Source: RGIG4074 sp964459165
GTDB lineage: Bacteria > Bacillota > Clostridia > Christensenellales > Borkfalkiaceae
Length of the DNA stretch: 5,672 bases
NCBI GenBank assembly: GCA_964459165.1
Contig: CAYWKM010000067.1
Coordinates: 1 to 5,672 of the forward strand
Direction of reading: 5' to 3'
Below are positions 1 through 5,508 of this stretch, one piece after another. Each line of letters begins with the position of its first letter. Position 1 is the stretch's first letter. Under the pieces are notes generated by a model, which was given only the letters and a program-made list of their open reading frames with translations, was not told where the DNA came from and did not search any database. The position numbers were made by a program, and so were the translations under genes.

Positions 1-32
1 GAGCTCCGTATTGTGCGGGGCTCGTTCCTTTT
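1..32 (+). terminator. Possible plus-strand terminator at the left edge
   Basis: GAGCTCCG (1-8) pairs with CGGGGCTC (16-23) over 8 positions with a 7-nt loop. The single odd pair is a U-G wobble in plus-strand RNA but a C-A mismatch in minus-strand RNA. A moderately U-rich tail (GTTCCTTTT, 24-32) follows on the plus strand. It could end a convergent gene lying to the left of the window. The left side cannot be judged because it is at the edge. Confidence 0.35.
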
Positions 33-36
33 CGTT

Positions 37-54
37 TGAGAGAAAATTCTCTCA
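37..54. repeat. 8-bp inverted repeat
   Basis: TGAGAGAA and TTCTCTCA form a perfect stem separated by AA (in RNA probably a 7-bp stem with a 4-nt loop). It is AT-rich and lacks a good U-tract on either strand. It lies in the 142-nt gene-free stretch downstream of the permease and may form part of a 3' processing or terminator cluster. Confidence 0.4.
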
Positions 55-95
55 TTCTTGTAGCGGTAAATATATTGTAAATTGCACTATCCCGC

Positions 96-118
96 GATAA
101 AACACGCTCGTCGGGCGT
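96..118 (-). terminator. Possible weak terminator after the permease gene
   Basis: A short hairpin (104-109 with 113-118, loop of 3) lies 25 nt after the permease stop and is followed in the minus-strand RNA by GUUUUAUC. One of the six pairs is a C-A mismatch in this orientation, while on the plus strand it is U-G. The stem is therefore poor. It is the nearest candidate for ending the lipoprotein-ABC operon. Confidence 0.3.
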
Positions 119-142
119 TTAAAGCATTTCTTTGTTTTGCCG

Positions 143-2689
143 TCAATCCGTATCTCCCTTCATCGTTTCCATGATATTCTGTCTCTTAATCAATGTGATC
201 GGCTTTATCATACTCAAAGCAAAAACGGCAAACAAGCAGCCTGCTGCAATCAGCAGATTTTTCCACGGAAAGACGAAGATACGGTTCGCAACGGGGAAGC
301 TGAAAGAGAGTATCGCAGAAACGGCGGGCGTAAAAAATAAAGTAACGGCAAGGACGATTCCGCACAGCGTAAAACACTCATAAAACATAATCTTATAAAA
401 GCTTTCGTTTGACAATCCTATCGATTGCAAAACCGCAAATTCGCGTCTGCGTTTTAAGAGATTTGACGAAACGGCGTTGAAGGCGTTGACAACGGCGACC
501 AACGAGATCAGCAAAGTGAAAATCATGGCGAATATTTCATACATTGCATAGGCGCTCTTTTCCTTTTCAAAGCTTTCGGCAACGTCGGTTACGGATAAAT
601 TCCAGCCGTTTTCTTCGCCGAGCCGTTTTATCTTTTGGACGGCGGAAGAATGATCGTCGGCGGAAAAGTACATCTGCAAGCCCGTGGGCGTTTCGTCGGT
701 AAATTCGTCGATTCTGCCGATAGGAATCACCAAGAAAAATCCGTTGCCGTCGGCAATCGCTTCAAGTTCTATGGGCAAGCTCCGATTTTCGGCTCTGCAC
801 AGCGTTATACCGATTGGCGTGGAATTTCCCTCTAAAACGCCCGTTTCATAATAGGCTTTTCTCTGTTCTTCGTTCATAGAATAGAGGGTTACTTCCGCAC
901 CGTCGTCTTGAAGCAGGTTACAACGATATTCTTCCCCGTTAAAATAATAGGAAATTTGATCGAAGCAATAAACCTCGTTTGCCGTCGCTCCCGATAAAGC
1001 AAAAAAACTTTCGTCGCTGACAAAAACATAGGAGACAGCCATCGTCGTTATTTCTTTCTTTTGGGCGTAAACGCCGTAAGCTTCGTCAATATTCAAACCT
1101 TCGAGCGAGAGATATCCCGCGTCCATGGTACACAGCCAGCCGCTTTCGTTCACCTCGTCAAGAGCCGAAAGGCTATTGTACTGCGTATCGACGGTTTCCG
1201 ATAGAGTGTTTCCGCGGGAGACGACCGTAATATCGTAGGTCGCCGTCGGCATGATCTCTTTTATATAATAATCCGCATAGTTTCCGAACAATCCCGAAGC
1301 GACGAACAAAACGGCGCTCAGCGACAGAGAAATCATGACGTAACGGTATTTTTTGTTATATCGTTTGAAACTGCTCCAAACGATATTCCATTCCGCCGAA
1401 GCTCCGCTTGCCCTTTTAGGTTTCCGCCGACCTGTTTTGCATTGTTTGATATCGGAGTTTTTTCTGATTTTTGAAATAACCGTACCCTTCGTTTGTCCGC
1501 GCGCGGTCAACAGCGCCGAAAGAATCAAAATGACAAGGGATATCAAAACGACGACGGCAAGATAGGTTCCGTTCACGCTTACCGTCAGAGAAAGCGTGAG
1601 GTAACTTGTTTTTGCGATAAGAGAGCCGATGGCGCGAAAGCTCGAAAAAGAGAATAAGACGCCTATGGCGAGACCGACCGCTATGGATATTATTCCCGTT
1701 GCAAGCGTTTCGATCAAATACATGAGAAGGATTTGACGGCGCGTCGTTCCGACGGAAAAGAGAACGCCGAATTGTTTGCTCCGTTCGTCGGAGGCCGTCA
1801 TAAGGGAATTATGAATCAGCACGAACGCCGCCACGCCGACGATCGCGAGCAAAACGCCGACGATCGGTTGAAGAACGCTCTGCAAATTTTCCCCGCCGTT
1901 CACGCCGAGGTCGCTTAGCAGTTCCGTATTATAAATAATCTTATCTTCCGAAAGATACTCGCCGAGTTTGGAAAGATTTGAAGACAGCCGATTCAGCTTG
2001 ATATAAACCTTAGCGTTCTCTTCGACTTGTTTGATTCCGCAGGTCAAAAACGTATACCCGGGAGAAAATCGATATTCCAAAGCTCCGACGCTCTCTATGA
2101 CTCCTACGACCGTATAGGAAAGTTCTTCCCCCGTCGGTTGGATATGCTCCTGATCCGCGCCGAGGTAGCTTGCGTTCTGCCAAAGCGTTTCGCCCGTATC
2201 GTCGGAGACTCTCAGTCCTATCTTTAACTTGATAACGGAATGAAGGGAAACTTCGGGATAGCCTTGTAAATATTGCTTTGTTACGGCAATTTCGCCGCCG
2301 TTTTGCGGCATTCTTCCCTCTGTGACGGCGCAGGGAAGAAAATCGGGAAACGAGGACGAAACGTCTGCGATATGAATATAGGGTTTAGAGGAATCGACGG
2401 GCGAATCAATCCGAGCGTAACCGTAATTGCGTACCAAACACGCCGATTCTATCATCCCGTCCGTCTGCATCTTTTCAAATTGAGATTGCGTTATATCCTC
2501 GCTCATGATATGCCAAGCCCCGTATTTTTCGATTGCGCCTGCAATCATGGAAGCGGAAACGCTCGTCGCAAGAATAACGACGACCGTCGTCAAAGCAACG
2601 GCAAGCGCAACCCCGACGGAAGCGGAAAACGTACGTATCTTGTTTTTCCGCAGGGAGAGAAAGGCAAGTTTTGTTAAAATACCGTTCAT
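143..2689 (-). CDS. ABC transporter permease with two FtsX domains (MacB-like mechanotransmission type)
   Basis: An 848-aa membrane subunit. Visible order: TM1 at about 21-48 (VGVALAVALTTVVVILATSV); first extracytoplasmic domain, about 50-270, of MacB-type; FtsX domain 1 with helices near 272-295, 322-348 and 374-396 and the coupling segment SDERSKQFGVLFSVGTTRRQI; a basic cytoplasmic linker (about 400-447); TM5 at about 448-468; second extracytoplasmic domain (about 470-710); FtsX domain 2 with helices near 714-740, 768-795 and 809-828 and the matching segment LLKRRREFAVLQSIGLS. This 2 x 4 helix layout lets one chain replace a permease dimer, so it would pair with two copies of the ATPase. 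Family members move lipoproteins, peptides or antimicrobials, or transmit mechanical force; the substrate here is unknown. Its ATG overlaps the ATPase TGA (ATGA), so the two are translationally coupled. A GAGG site lies about 12 nt upstream. No frameshift or missing segment is seen. Confidence 0.93.
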   Translation of the reverse strand: MNGILTKLAFLSLRKNKIRTFSASVGVALAVALTTVVVILATSVSASMIAGAIEKYGAWHIMSEDITQSQFEKMQTDGMIESACLVRNYGYARIDSPVDSSKPYIHIADVSSSFPDFLPCAVTEGRMPQNGGEIAVTKQYLQGYPEVSLHSVIKLKIGLRVSDDTGETLWQNASYLGADQEHIQPTGEELSYTVVGVIESVGALEYRFSPGYTFLTCGIKQVEENAKVYIKLNRLSSNLSKLGEYLSEDKIIYNTELLSDLGVNGGENLQSVLQPIVGVLLAIVGVAAFVLIHNSLMTASDERSKQFGVLFSVGTTRRQILLMYLIETLATGIISIAVGLAIGVLFSFSSFRAIGSLIAKTSYLTLSLTVSVNGTYLAVVVLISLVILILSALLTARGQTKGTVISKIRKNSDIKQCKTGRRKPKRASGASAEWNIVWSSFKRYNKKYRYVMISLSLSAVLFVASGLFGNYADYYIKEIMPTATYDITVVSRGNTLSETVDTQYNSLSALDEVNESGWLCTMDAGYLSLEGLNIDEAYGVYAQKKEITTMAVSYVFVSDESFFALSGATANEVYCFDQISYYFNGEEYRCNLLQDDGAEVTLYSMNEEQRKAYYETGVLEGNSTPIGITLCRAENRSLPIELEAIADGNGFFLVIPIGRIDEFTDETPTGLQMYFSADDHSSAVQKIKRLGEENGWNLSVTDVAESFEKEKSAYAMYEIFAMIFTLLISLVAVVNAFNAVSSNLLKRRREFAVLQSIGLSNESFYKIMFYECFTLCGIVLAVTLFFTPAVSAILSFSFPVANRIFVFPWKNLLIAAGCLFAVFALSMIKPITLIKRQNIMETMKGDTD

Positions 2690-3360
2690 TTTAATTGCAC
2701 GTCCTCAATGATCTTTCCGTCCGATAACGTAATTTTGCGCGTCGCGGCGTTCGCTATCTGCTCGTCGTGCGTTACGAGGAGAATCGTCCGACCGTGCGTT
2801 TCGTTTAGCGCTTTCAGGTAGTTGATTACTTCGTCGCCGTTTTTTCTGTCCAAATTTCCCGTGGGTTCGTCCGCAAGAATCAAAGACGGAGAGATGATCA
2901 GCGCCCTGCCGATCGCCGTCCTCTGTTGTTGCCCGCCCGATAATTGGTTGGGCAGATAGTTTCTTCGATTTTTCAAATCGAGCATATCGAGGATTTCTTC
3001 CACCTTACGGGCATCGGGTTTTTTGCCGTCCAAACGAACGGGCAGCGTTATATTTTCTTCTACCGTTAAAACGGGCATTAAGTTATAAAACTGATAAATC
3101 ACGCCTATTTTTCGCCTTCTGAACTTTGCAAGTTTATCGGAATTCATCAAACAAATATCTTCTCCGTCATAGAGAATTTCTCCGCTTGTAGGCTTGTCAA
3201 GCCCCGCGAGCAAATGCAGTAAGGTAGATTTTCCGCATCCGGATTTTCCCGTTACCGCTATAAATTCTCCGTCCTGCACGGTAAAAGCGAGGTGATTCAC
3301 AGCGATGACCTCGCTCGTTCCGCTTCCGTAAATTTTGGTAAGATTTTTGATTTCCAACAT
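2686..3360 (-). CDS. ABC transporter ATP-binding protein, LolD/MacB/BceA group
   Basis: A 224-aa nucleotide-binding subunit that would hydrolyse ATP on the cytoplasmic face to drive the adjacent permease. Motifs in order: Walker A GKSGCGKST (38-46), Q-loop Gln90 (IYQFYNLMPVLTVEEN), signature LSGGQQQR (140-147), Walker B LILADEP with catalytic Glu165, D-loop GNLD (168-171) and switch His198 (LLVTHD). All key residues are intact. The early 'TKIYGSGTSEVIAVNHLAFTV' and 'FYNLMPVLTV' stretches are typical of the FtsE/LolD/MacB/BceA branch rather than importers. The frame is open to an ATG at 3432, but that part overlaps the lipoprotein gene and lies outside the domain. MLEIKNLTK at 3360 is the canonical family start. 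GAGG lies about 12 nt before the ATG, and the 4-nt gap after the lipoprotein stop suggests translational coupling. Confidence 0.95.
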   Translation of the reverse strand: MLEIKNLTKIYGSGTSEVIAVNHLAFTVQDGEFIAVTGKSGCGKSTLLHLLAGLDKPTSGEILYDGEDICLMNSDKLAKFRRRKIGVIYQFYNLMPVLTVEENITLPVRLDGKKPDARKVEEILDMLDLKNRRNYLPNQLSGGQQQRTAIGRALIISPSLILADEPTGNLDRKNGDEVINYLKALNETHGRTILLVTHDEQIANAATRKITLSDGKIIEDVQLK

Positions 3361-3364
3361 AAAC

Positions 3365-3979
3365 TCAGTTGACCTCGTATTGGGACTTGTAGCGAGTTCT
3401 TTCGGATACGATTTCGTTTTCATAAGCGTCAAGAATATCGAGGTAGTTCCGTTCGTTTTGATAATCCGACGAGTTTTCTATTTTCAAGGTATAATTTTGC
3501 CCGCACGCGCGGATTGCCCCGCTCGATTGCCCGTACAGGCAAAAAATGTACGTTTTGCCTATCTGCGGTAAAAAATCGTTCTCGTAGACGATAAAGGCGG
3601 AATGTTTTTTATTGAGGCCGCCTTCTTTGATTAAATCGATTTCCGTTGTCGTATCCAACTTCCCCTTGATATTTTCGACGACCTGCACGGAATATTCCGT
3701 TAAAGGCAGTCCCGTTACGGAATAAGACGTATCGACGTAATCTTTTACTTCGGCGACGATCACGTAATCGCTGTCGCCGACGACCTGCTTGAAATCGGTA
3801 ACGTCGACGGAATAAGTCCCGTCGATTGTTTCTATGGGGGTACCGTCGCCGCCGATCAGCCGAGAAATTTCTTCCTTGCTTAACTTAGCGGACGAACAAC
3901 CGGTCAGACATAGCCCTATCGCCGCCGCAAGCATAAGAGACGTGAAAAAAATTTTTGATGAAAGATGTTTTTTGTTCAT
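3365..3979 (-). CDS. Lipoprotein of unknown function with possible NTR/OB-like beta domain
   Basis: A 204-aa secreted lipoprotein. The N-terminus MNKKHLSSK is followed by a hydrophobic core (IFFTSLMLAAAIGLCL) and the lipobox LTGC, so Cys28 should be lipidated and the protein tethered to the outer face of the membrane. The mature part has DYVIVAEVKDYVD (about 71-83), TEYSVQVVENIKGKL (94-108), an EGG turn (119-121) and GKTYIFCLYG (141-150). The order 'D-x-hVxxxV ... Y-x-V-x-V-x-x-x-hKG ... G-x-x-YhhhL' recalls small beta-barrel (netrin-like/OB-fold) domains seen in bacterial surface proteins. This is pattern-level inference only. It stands first in an operon with an ABC ATPase and FtsX-type permease (4 nt before the ATPase start), so it may deliver, sense or be the substrate of that transporter. 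It is not a recognisable solute-binding protein. Confidence 0.8.
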   Translation of the reverse strand: MNKKHLSSKIFFTSLMLAAAIGLCLTGCSSAKLSKEEISRLIGGDGTPIETIDGTYSVDVTDFKQVVGDSDYVIVAEVKDYVDTSYSVTGLPLTEYSVQVVENIKGKLDTTTEIDLIKEGGLNKKHSAFIVYENDFLPQIGKTYIFCLYGQSSGAIRACGQNYTLKIENSSDYQNERNYLDILDAYENEIVSERTRYKSQYEVN

Positions 3980-3984
3980 ATAAA

Positions 3985-3989
3985 CCTCC
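3985..3989 (-). promoter_or_regulatory. Ribosome binding site deciding the lipoprotein start
   Basis: GGAGG in the minus-strand transcript, 5 nt before the ATG at 3979-3977. It lies inside the longer open frame that begins with ATG at 4003, so it supports the internal start. That start also places the lysines and the hydrophobic core as expected for a signal peptide. Confidence 0.85.
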
Positions 3990-3997
3990 GAAAAATA

Positions 3998-4007
3998 ATT
4001 CATGAAT
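3998..4007. repeat. 10-bp perfect palindrome at the lipoprotein-operon start region
   Basis: ATTCATGAAT is a perfect palindrome covering the expected transcription start of the lipoprotein operon, between the candidate -10 and the ribosome binding site. It could be an operator half-site pair. In AT-rich DNA such short palindromes also occur by chance. Confidence 0.25.
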
Positions 4008-4037
4008 AACTACCGTTTTTTTCGAGCTTTTGTCCAA
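4007..4037 (-). promoter_or_regulatory. Candidate promoter of the lipoprotein-ABC operon (weak match)
   Basis: A new promoter is expected here because a strong terminator lies just upstream. Two readings are possible on the minus strand. One is sigma-A-like: TTGGAC (4037-4032), a 19-bp spacer, TAGTTA (4012-4007), with poor spacing. The other is ECF-like: GGAC (4035-4032), a 16-bp spacer containing a run of seven A's, then CGGTAG (4015-4010), loosely like GGAAC-N16-CGTn promoters. Neither is close to consensus. A start near 4000 would give a leader of about 20 nt with the ribosome site in it. Confidence 0.35.
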
Positions 4038-4046
4038 ATAAAGCGC

Positions 4047-4075
4047 AAAAAAAATCGGCAAAAAGCCGATTTTTT
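4047..4075 (-). terminator. Strong rho-independent terminator after the sigma/anti-sigma pair
   Basis: Perfect 11-bp stem, 4049-4059 with 4065-4075, around a 5-nt loop. The core is TCGGC/GCCGA flanked by A and T runs. In the minus-strand transcript the stem runs into eight U residues (positions 4054-4047), which is textbook for this orientation. It lies about 30 nt after the anti-sigma stop and about 70 nt before the lipoprotein start, so it separates two transcription units. T's on the other side would let it work in both directions, but no plus-strand gene is seen. Confidence 0.9.
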
Positions 4076-4106
4076 CTAAAATAGATTTTTAACGTAACAG
4101 AAAAGT

Positions 4107-4742
4107 TTATGATACCAGCTCGCGCACATATTGCAAGAACGTTTCTTCTTCCGTTCCGCTTACAGATAAAAGGTATTCATAACTTCCGTATACGCATTTT
4201 GCGCGATATTCGTTATTGACAAATCCGTAACGGACGGCGGCTCCCTCTATCACCGTACTTTCGGAAAGATTTTCAAATTGATCCATGATAGAAATTTCCG
4301 TCTGCGTTTCGGTCAGTATCGCAACCAGCGAAATTTCCGTTTCGCCGTCGGCGTACGTCTCGCAAAGATAGATCGGCGTTTGTTCCGAATCCGAATATAG
4401 CGTGCAATTGACCACGGTATAATCCAGGTAAAGGACGGCATTCCCCGTACTTTCGTTATAGGATCGAAGGGAAGTTAAGGCAGTCGGCGTTAGCTCTTCA
4501 TCGCCGATGGTTTGTCCGCGGTGAAGCAGGAAAGGAATACAACAAATTAACGCAACCGCCACGGCTATACAGGGAGTTAAAACCGCAACCAGCTTTTTTA
4601 CGTTAAAGGGCTTCTTCGGCGATTCGCCGTTTTGTCGGGTTAACATCCATTTCTCCGCTTCCCGAATTACGCCCGAATCGGGCTTATCCGAATTAAGGGT
4701 TTCAACAATTAAATTTTCTATTTCTTTTTCCGTCTTTTTCAT
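4107..4742 (-). CDS. Single-pass membrane protein, putative cognate anti-sigma factor
   Basis: A 211-aa protein with three visible parts. A charged cytoplasmic N-terminus of about 50 residues (MKKTEKEIENLIVETLNSDK..., amphipathic) includes EAEKWML. One membrane helix lies at about 51-73 (KLVAVLTPCIAVAVALICCIPFLL). An extracytoplasmic C-terminal domain of about 135 residues is rich in beta-type alternation and ends GSYEYLLSVSGTEEETFLQYVREL. Position directly after the sigma gene and this topology are the standard arrangement for membrane anti-sigma factors, which hold the sigma factor until an outside signal arrives. It lacks the HxxxCxxC zinc motif of ZAS-type anti-sigma factors. The ending 'G..Y.L.VSG..EEE.L.....' resembles DUF4367-like sensor domains of Clostridia, a recollection-based guess. 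The likely ribosome site is AGGAAA at 4760-4755, with a rather long 14-nt gap after AGGA. A strong terminator follows the stop codon. Confidence 0.7.
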   Translation of the reverse strand: MKKTEKEIENLIVETLNSDKPDSGVIREAEKWMLTRQNGESPKKPFNVKKLVAVLTPCIAVAVALICCIPFLLHRGQTIGDEELTPTALTSLRSYNESTGNAVLYLDYTVVNCTLYSDSEQTPIYLCETYADGETEISLVAILTETQTEISIMDQFENLSESTVIEGAAVRYGFVNNEYRAKCVYGSYEYLLSVSGTEEETFLQYVRELVS

Positions 4743-4778
4743 TTTAATCGAATATTTCCTAATTTTAACTACGACGGT

Positions 4779-5324
4779 TTATGGTTCTTTGTCCATAAAC
4801 GCTGCGATTTTTTTCAACGATTGCTCGAGAACATATTGCACGGTGGACTTCGGTTTTCGGATTCTCTTTGCAATCTCGCGCACGGTCAAACCTTCCCAAA
4901 ATTTCAGATAAAGAATTTCGTTTTCCTCGTCCGTCAGCGTTTTCAGCGCAGAATAGAGATCGATATTTTCTATGTTGTTTTCGGGCGAATTTACAATATC
5001 GGTTAAATCGAATGGCTCCTCAACGTTTACGGTCGGGATTCTCGCTTCCCGCTTGTTTTTGTCTAAACAGGTATGCTTTATAATCTTAAATATCCAATTC
5101 AAGCCGTTTTTATGCTTATGAAACGATTTGGCGTTTTTGACAAGTTTACAGAATACTTCGCCGAGGACTTCTTCCGCAAGGGATTTGTCGATCAGATACT
5201 TTTTCGCCATTGCATAGAGAAGACCTCCGTACCCGTCATAAATCTCGTCGAGCGCGGAAATATCGCCTTGCGCTATCCTTTCGACAAGCGCATTGAATTG
5301 CTTTACCCTTTCATCCAATTCCAT
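4779..5324 (-). CDS. ECF-like RNA polymerase sigma factor (sigma-70 family, regions 2 and 4)
   Basis: A 181-aa alternative sigma factor that would bind core RNA polymerase and direct it to a dedicated promoter set. Region 2 spans about residues 20-95: a helix with YDGYGGLLYAMAKKYL, then AEEVLGEVFCKLVKNAKSF (the usual 'AEDlvQevFlkl' core-binding signature) and LNWIFKIIKHTCLDKNKRE, matching the 'WLfrIarN...D..Rk' stretch that contacts the -10 element. Region 4 spans about 122-175: ALKTLTDEENEILYLKFWEG followed by the helix-turn-helix LTVREIAKRIRKPKSTVQYV for -35 recognition. No region 1 or 3 is seen, and the length is typical of ECF sigma factors. The frame stays open to an ATG at 5435. The start at 5324 was chosen because a strong promoter lies inside the longer version and the extra 37 residues do not resemble the family. 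No Shine-Dalgarno precedes it. The next gene begins 36 nt downstream, so the two are probably co-transcribed. Its target promoters cannot be read from the window. Confidence 0.88.
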   Translation of the reverse strand: MELDERVKQFNALVERIAQGDISALDEIYDGYGGLLYAMAKKYLIDKSLAEEVLGEVFCKLVKNAKSFHKHKNGLNWIFKIIKHTCLDKNKREARIPTVNVEEPFDLTDIVNSPENNIENIDLYSALKTLTDEENEILYLKFWEGLTVREIAKRIRKPKSTVQYVLEQSLKKIAAFMDKEP

Positions 5325-5333
5325 AGCCGTATC

Positions 5334-5362
5334 ATTATACCATAAACGATCGATATTGACAA
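5334..5362 (-). promoter_or_regulatory. Sigma-A type extended -10 promoter of the sigma-factor gene
   Basis: Reading the minus strand: -35 TTGTCA (plus 5362-5357, one mismatch to TTGACA), a 17-bp spacer, and a perfect -10 TATAAT (5339-5334) preceded by TGG, which fits the extended -10 'TGn' motif. The start site should fall near 5327, leaving only about 3 nt before the ATG at 5324-5322. This predicts a leaderless or nearly leaderless mRNA. It also argues that the sigma protein does not begin at the upstream in-frame ATG (5435-5433). The promoter looks housekeeping-dependent, so autoregulation by the encoded sigma factor is not apparent. Confidence 0.85.
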
Positions 5363-5375
5363 GCGGAAGGATCTG

Positions 5376-5387
5376 TATTCCGATTAT
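5376..5387. repeat. 12-bp direct repeat, promoter-proximal copy
   Basis: Second copy of TATTCCGATTAT, 13 bp upstream of the -35 hexamer of the sigma-gene promoter, at roughly -49 to -60. That is a usual place for an activator site. The partner copy is at 5451-5462. Confidence 0.45.
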
Positions 5388-5399
5388 CGACCCATGAAG

Positions 5400-5425
5400 A
5401 TAGGCGCATCGTCCGATACGCCTAT
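5400..5425 (-). repeat. Imperfect palindrome / RNA hairpin upstream of the sigma gene
   Basis: Arms 5400-5410 and 5415-5425 are complementary over 11 positions around a 4-nt loop. The one non-Watson-Crick pair (5407/5418) is C-A on the plus strand but a G-U wobble in minus-strand RNA, so the hairpin is better formed in the transcript running towards the sigma gene. The outer arms are ATAGGCG and CGCCTAT. No U-rich tract follows on either strand, so it is not a standard intrinsic terminator. It lies between the two direct-repeat copies, about 73-98 nt upstream of the predicted sigma start site. It could be a protein-binding palindrome, or a 3'-end stabilising hairpin for the upstream membrane-protein mRNA. 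Confidence 0.5.
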
Positions 5426-5450
5426 TGAAATACATTGAATTGACCGCTTT

Positions 5451-5462
5451 TATTCCGATTAT
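5451..5462. repeat. 12-bp direct repeat, distal copy
   Basis: TATTCCGATTAT on the plus strand (ATAATCGGAATA in the direction of transcription) occurs here and again exactly 75 bp away at 5376-5387. Extending both copies rightward to 21 positions (5451-5471 against 5376-5396) keeps 17 of 21 identical. This copy lies roughly 125-135 nt upstream of the predicted sigma-gene start site. It may be a regulator site or a remnant of a small duplication. Confidence 0.45.
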
Positions 5463-5508
5463 TCGCCGATGGGAACGTTTTGCTCCGTGATGAAACCGAC
5501 CCGGAAAA

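Noticed and set aside
132..383. 83-codon plus-strand open frame at the left end
   Set aside because: It is almost entirely antisense to the C-terminus of the permease. The hydrophobic start reflects complementarity with the permease membrane helices.
2273..2677. 134-codon open frame on the plus strand
   Set aside because: It is antisense to the well-supported permease gene, has no recognisable domain (arginine- and asparagine-rich composition) and no convincing ribosome site or promoter.
3361..3432. 24-residue longer ATPase start (ATG at 3432)
   Set aside because: It overlaps the end of the lipoprotein gene, is polar and outside the ABC domain; MLEIKNLTK is the usual family beginning.
3980..4003. 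8-residue longer lipoprotein start (ATG at 4003)
   Set aside because: The GGAGG ribosome site lies inside this extension, 5 nt before the ATG at 3979, and the shorter form gives a normal signal peptide.
5073..5345. 90-codon open frame on the plus strand
   Set aside because: It is antisense to the sigma factor gene and runs into its promoter; it shows no family features.
5325..5435. 37-residue N-terminal extension of the sigma factor (ATG at 5435)
   Set aside because: It covers the strong promoter and the palindrome, has no ribosome binding site and does not resemble the family. The ATG at 5324 fits better.
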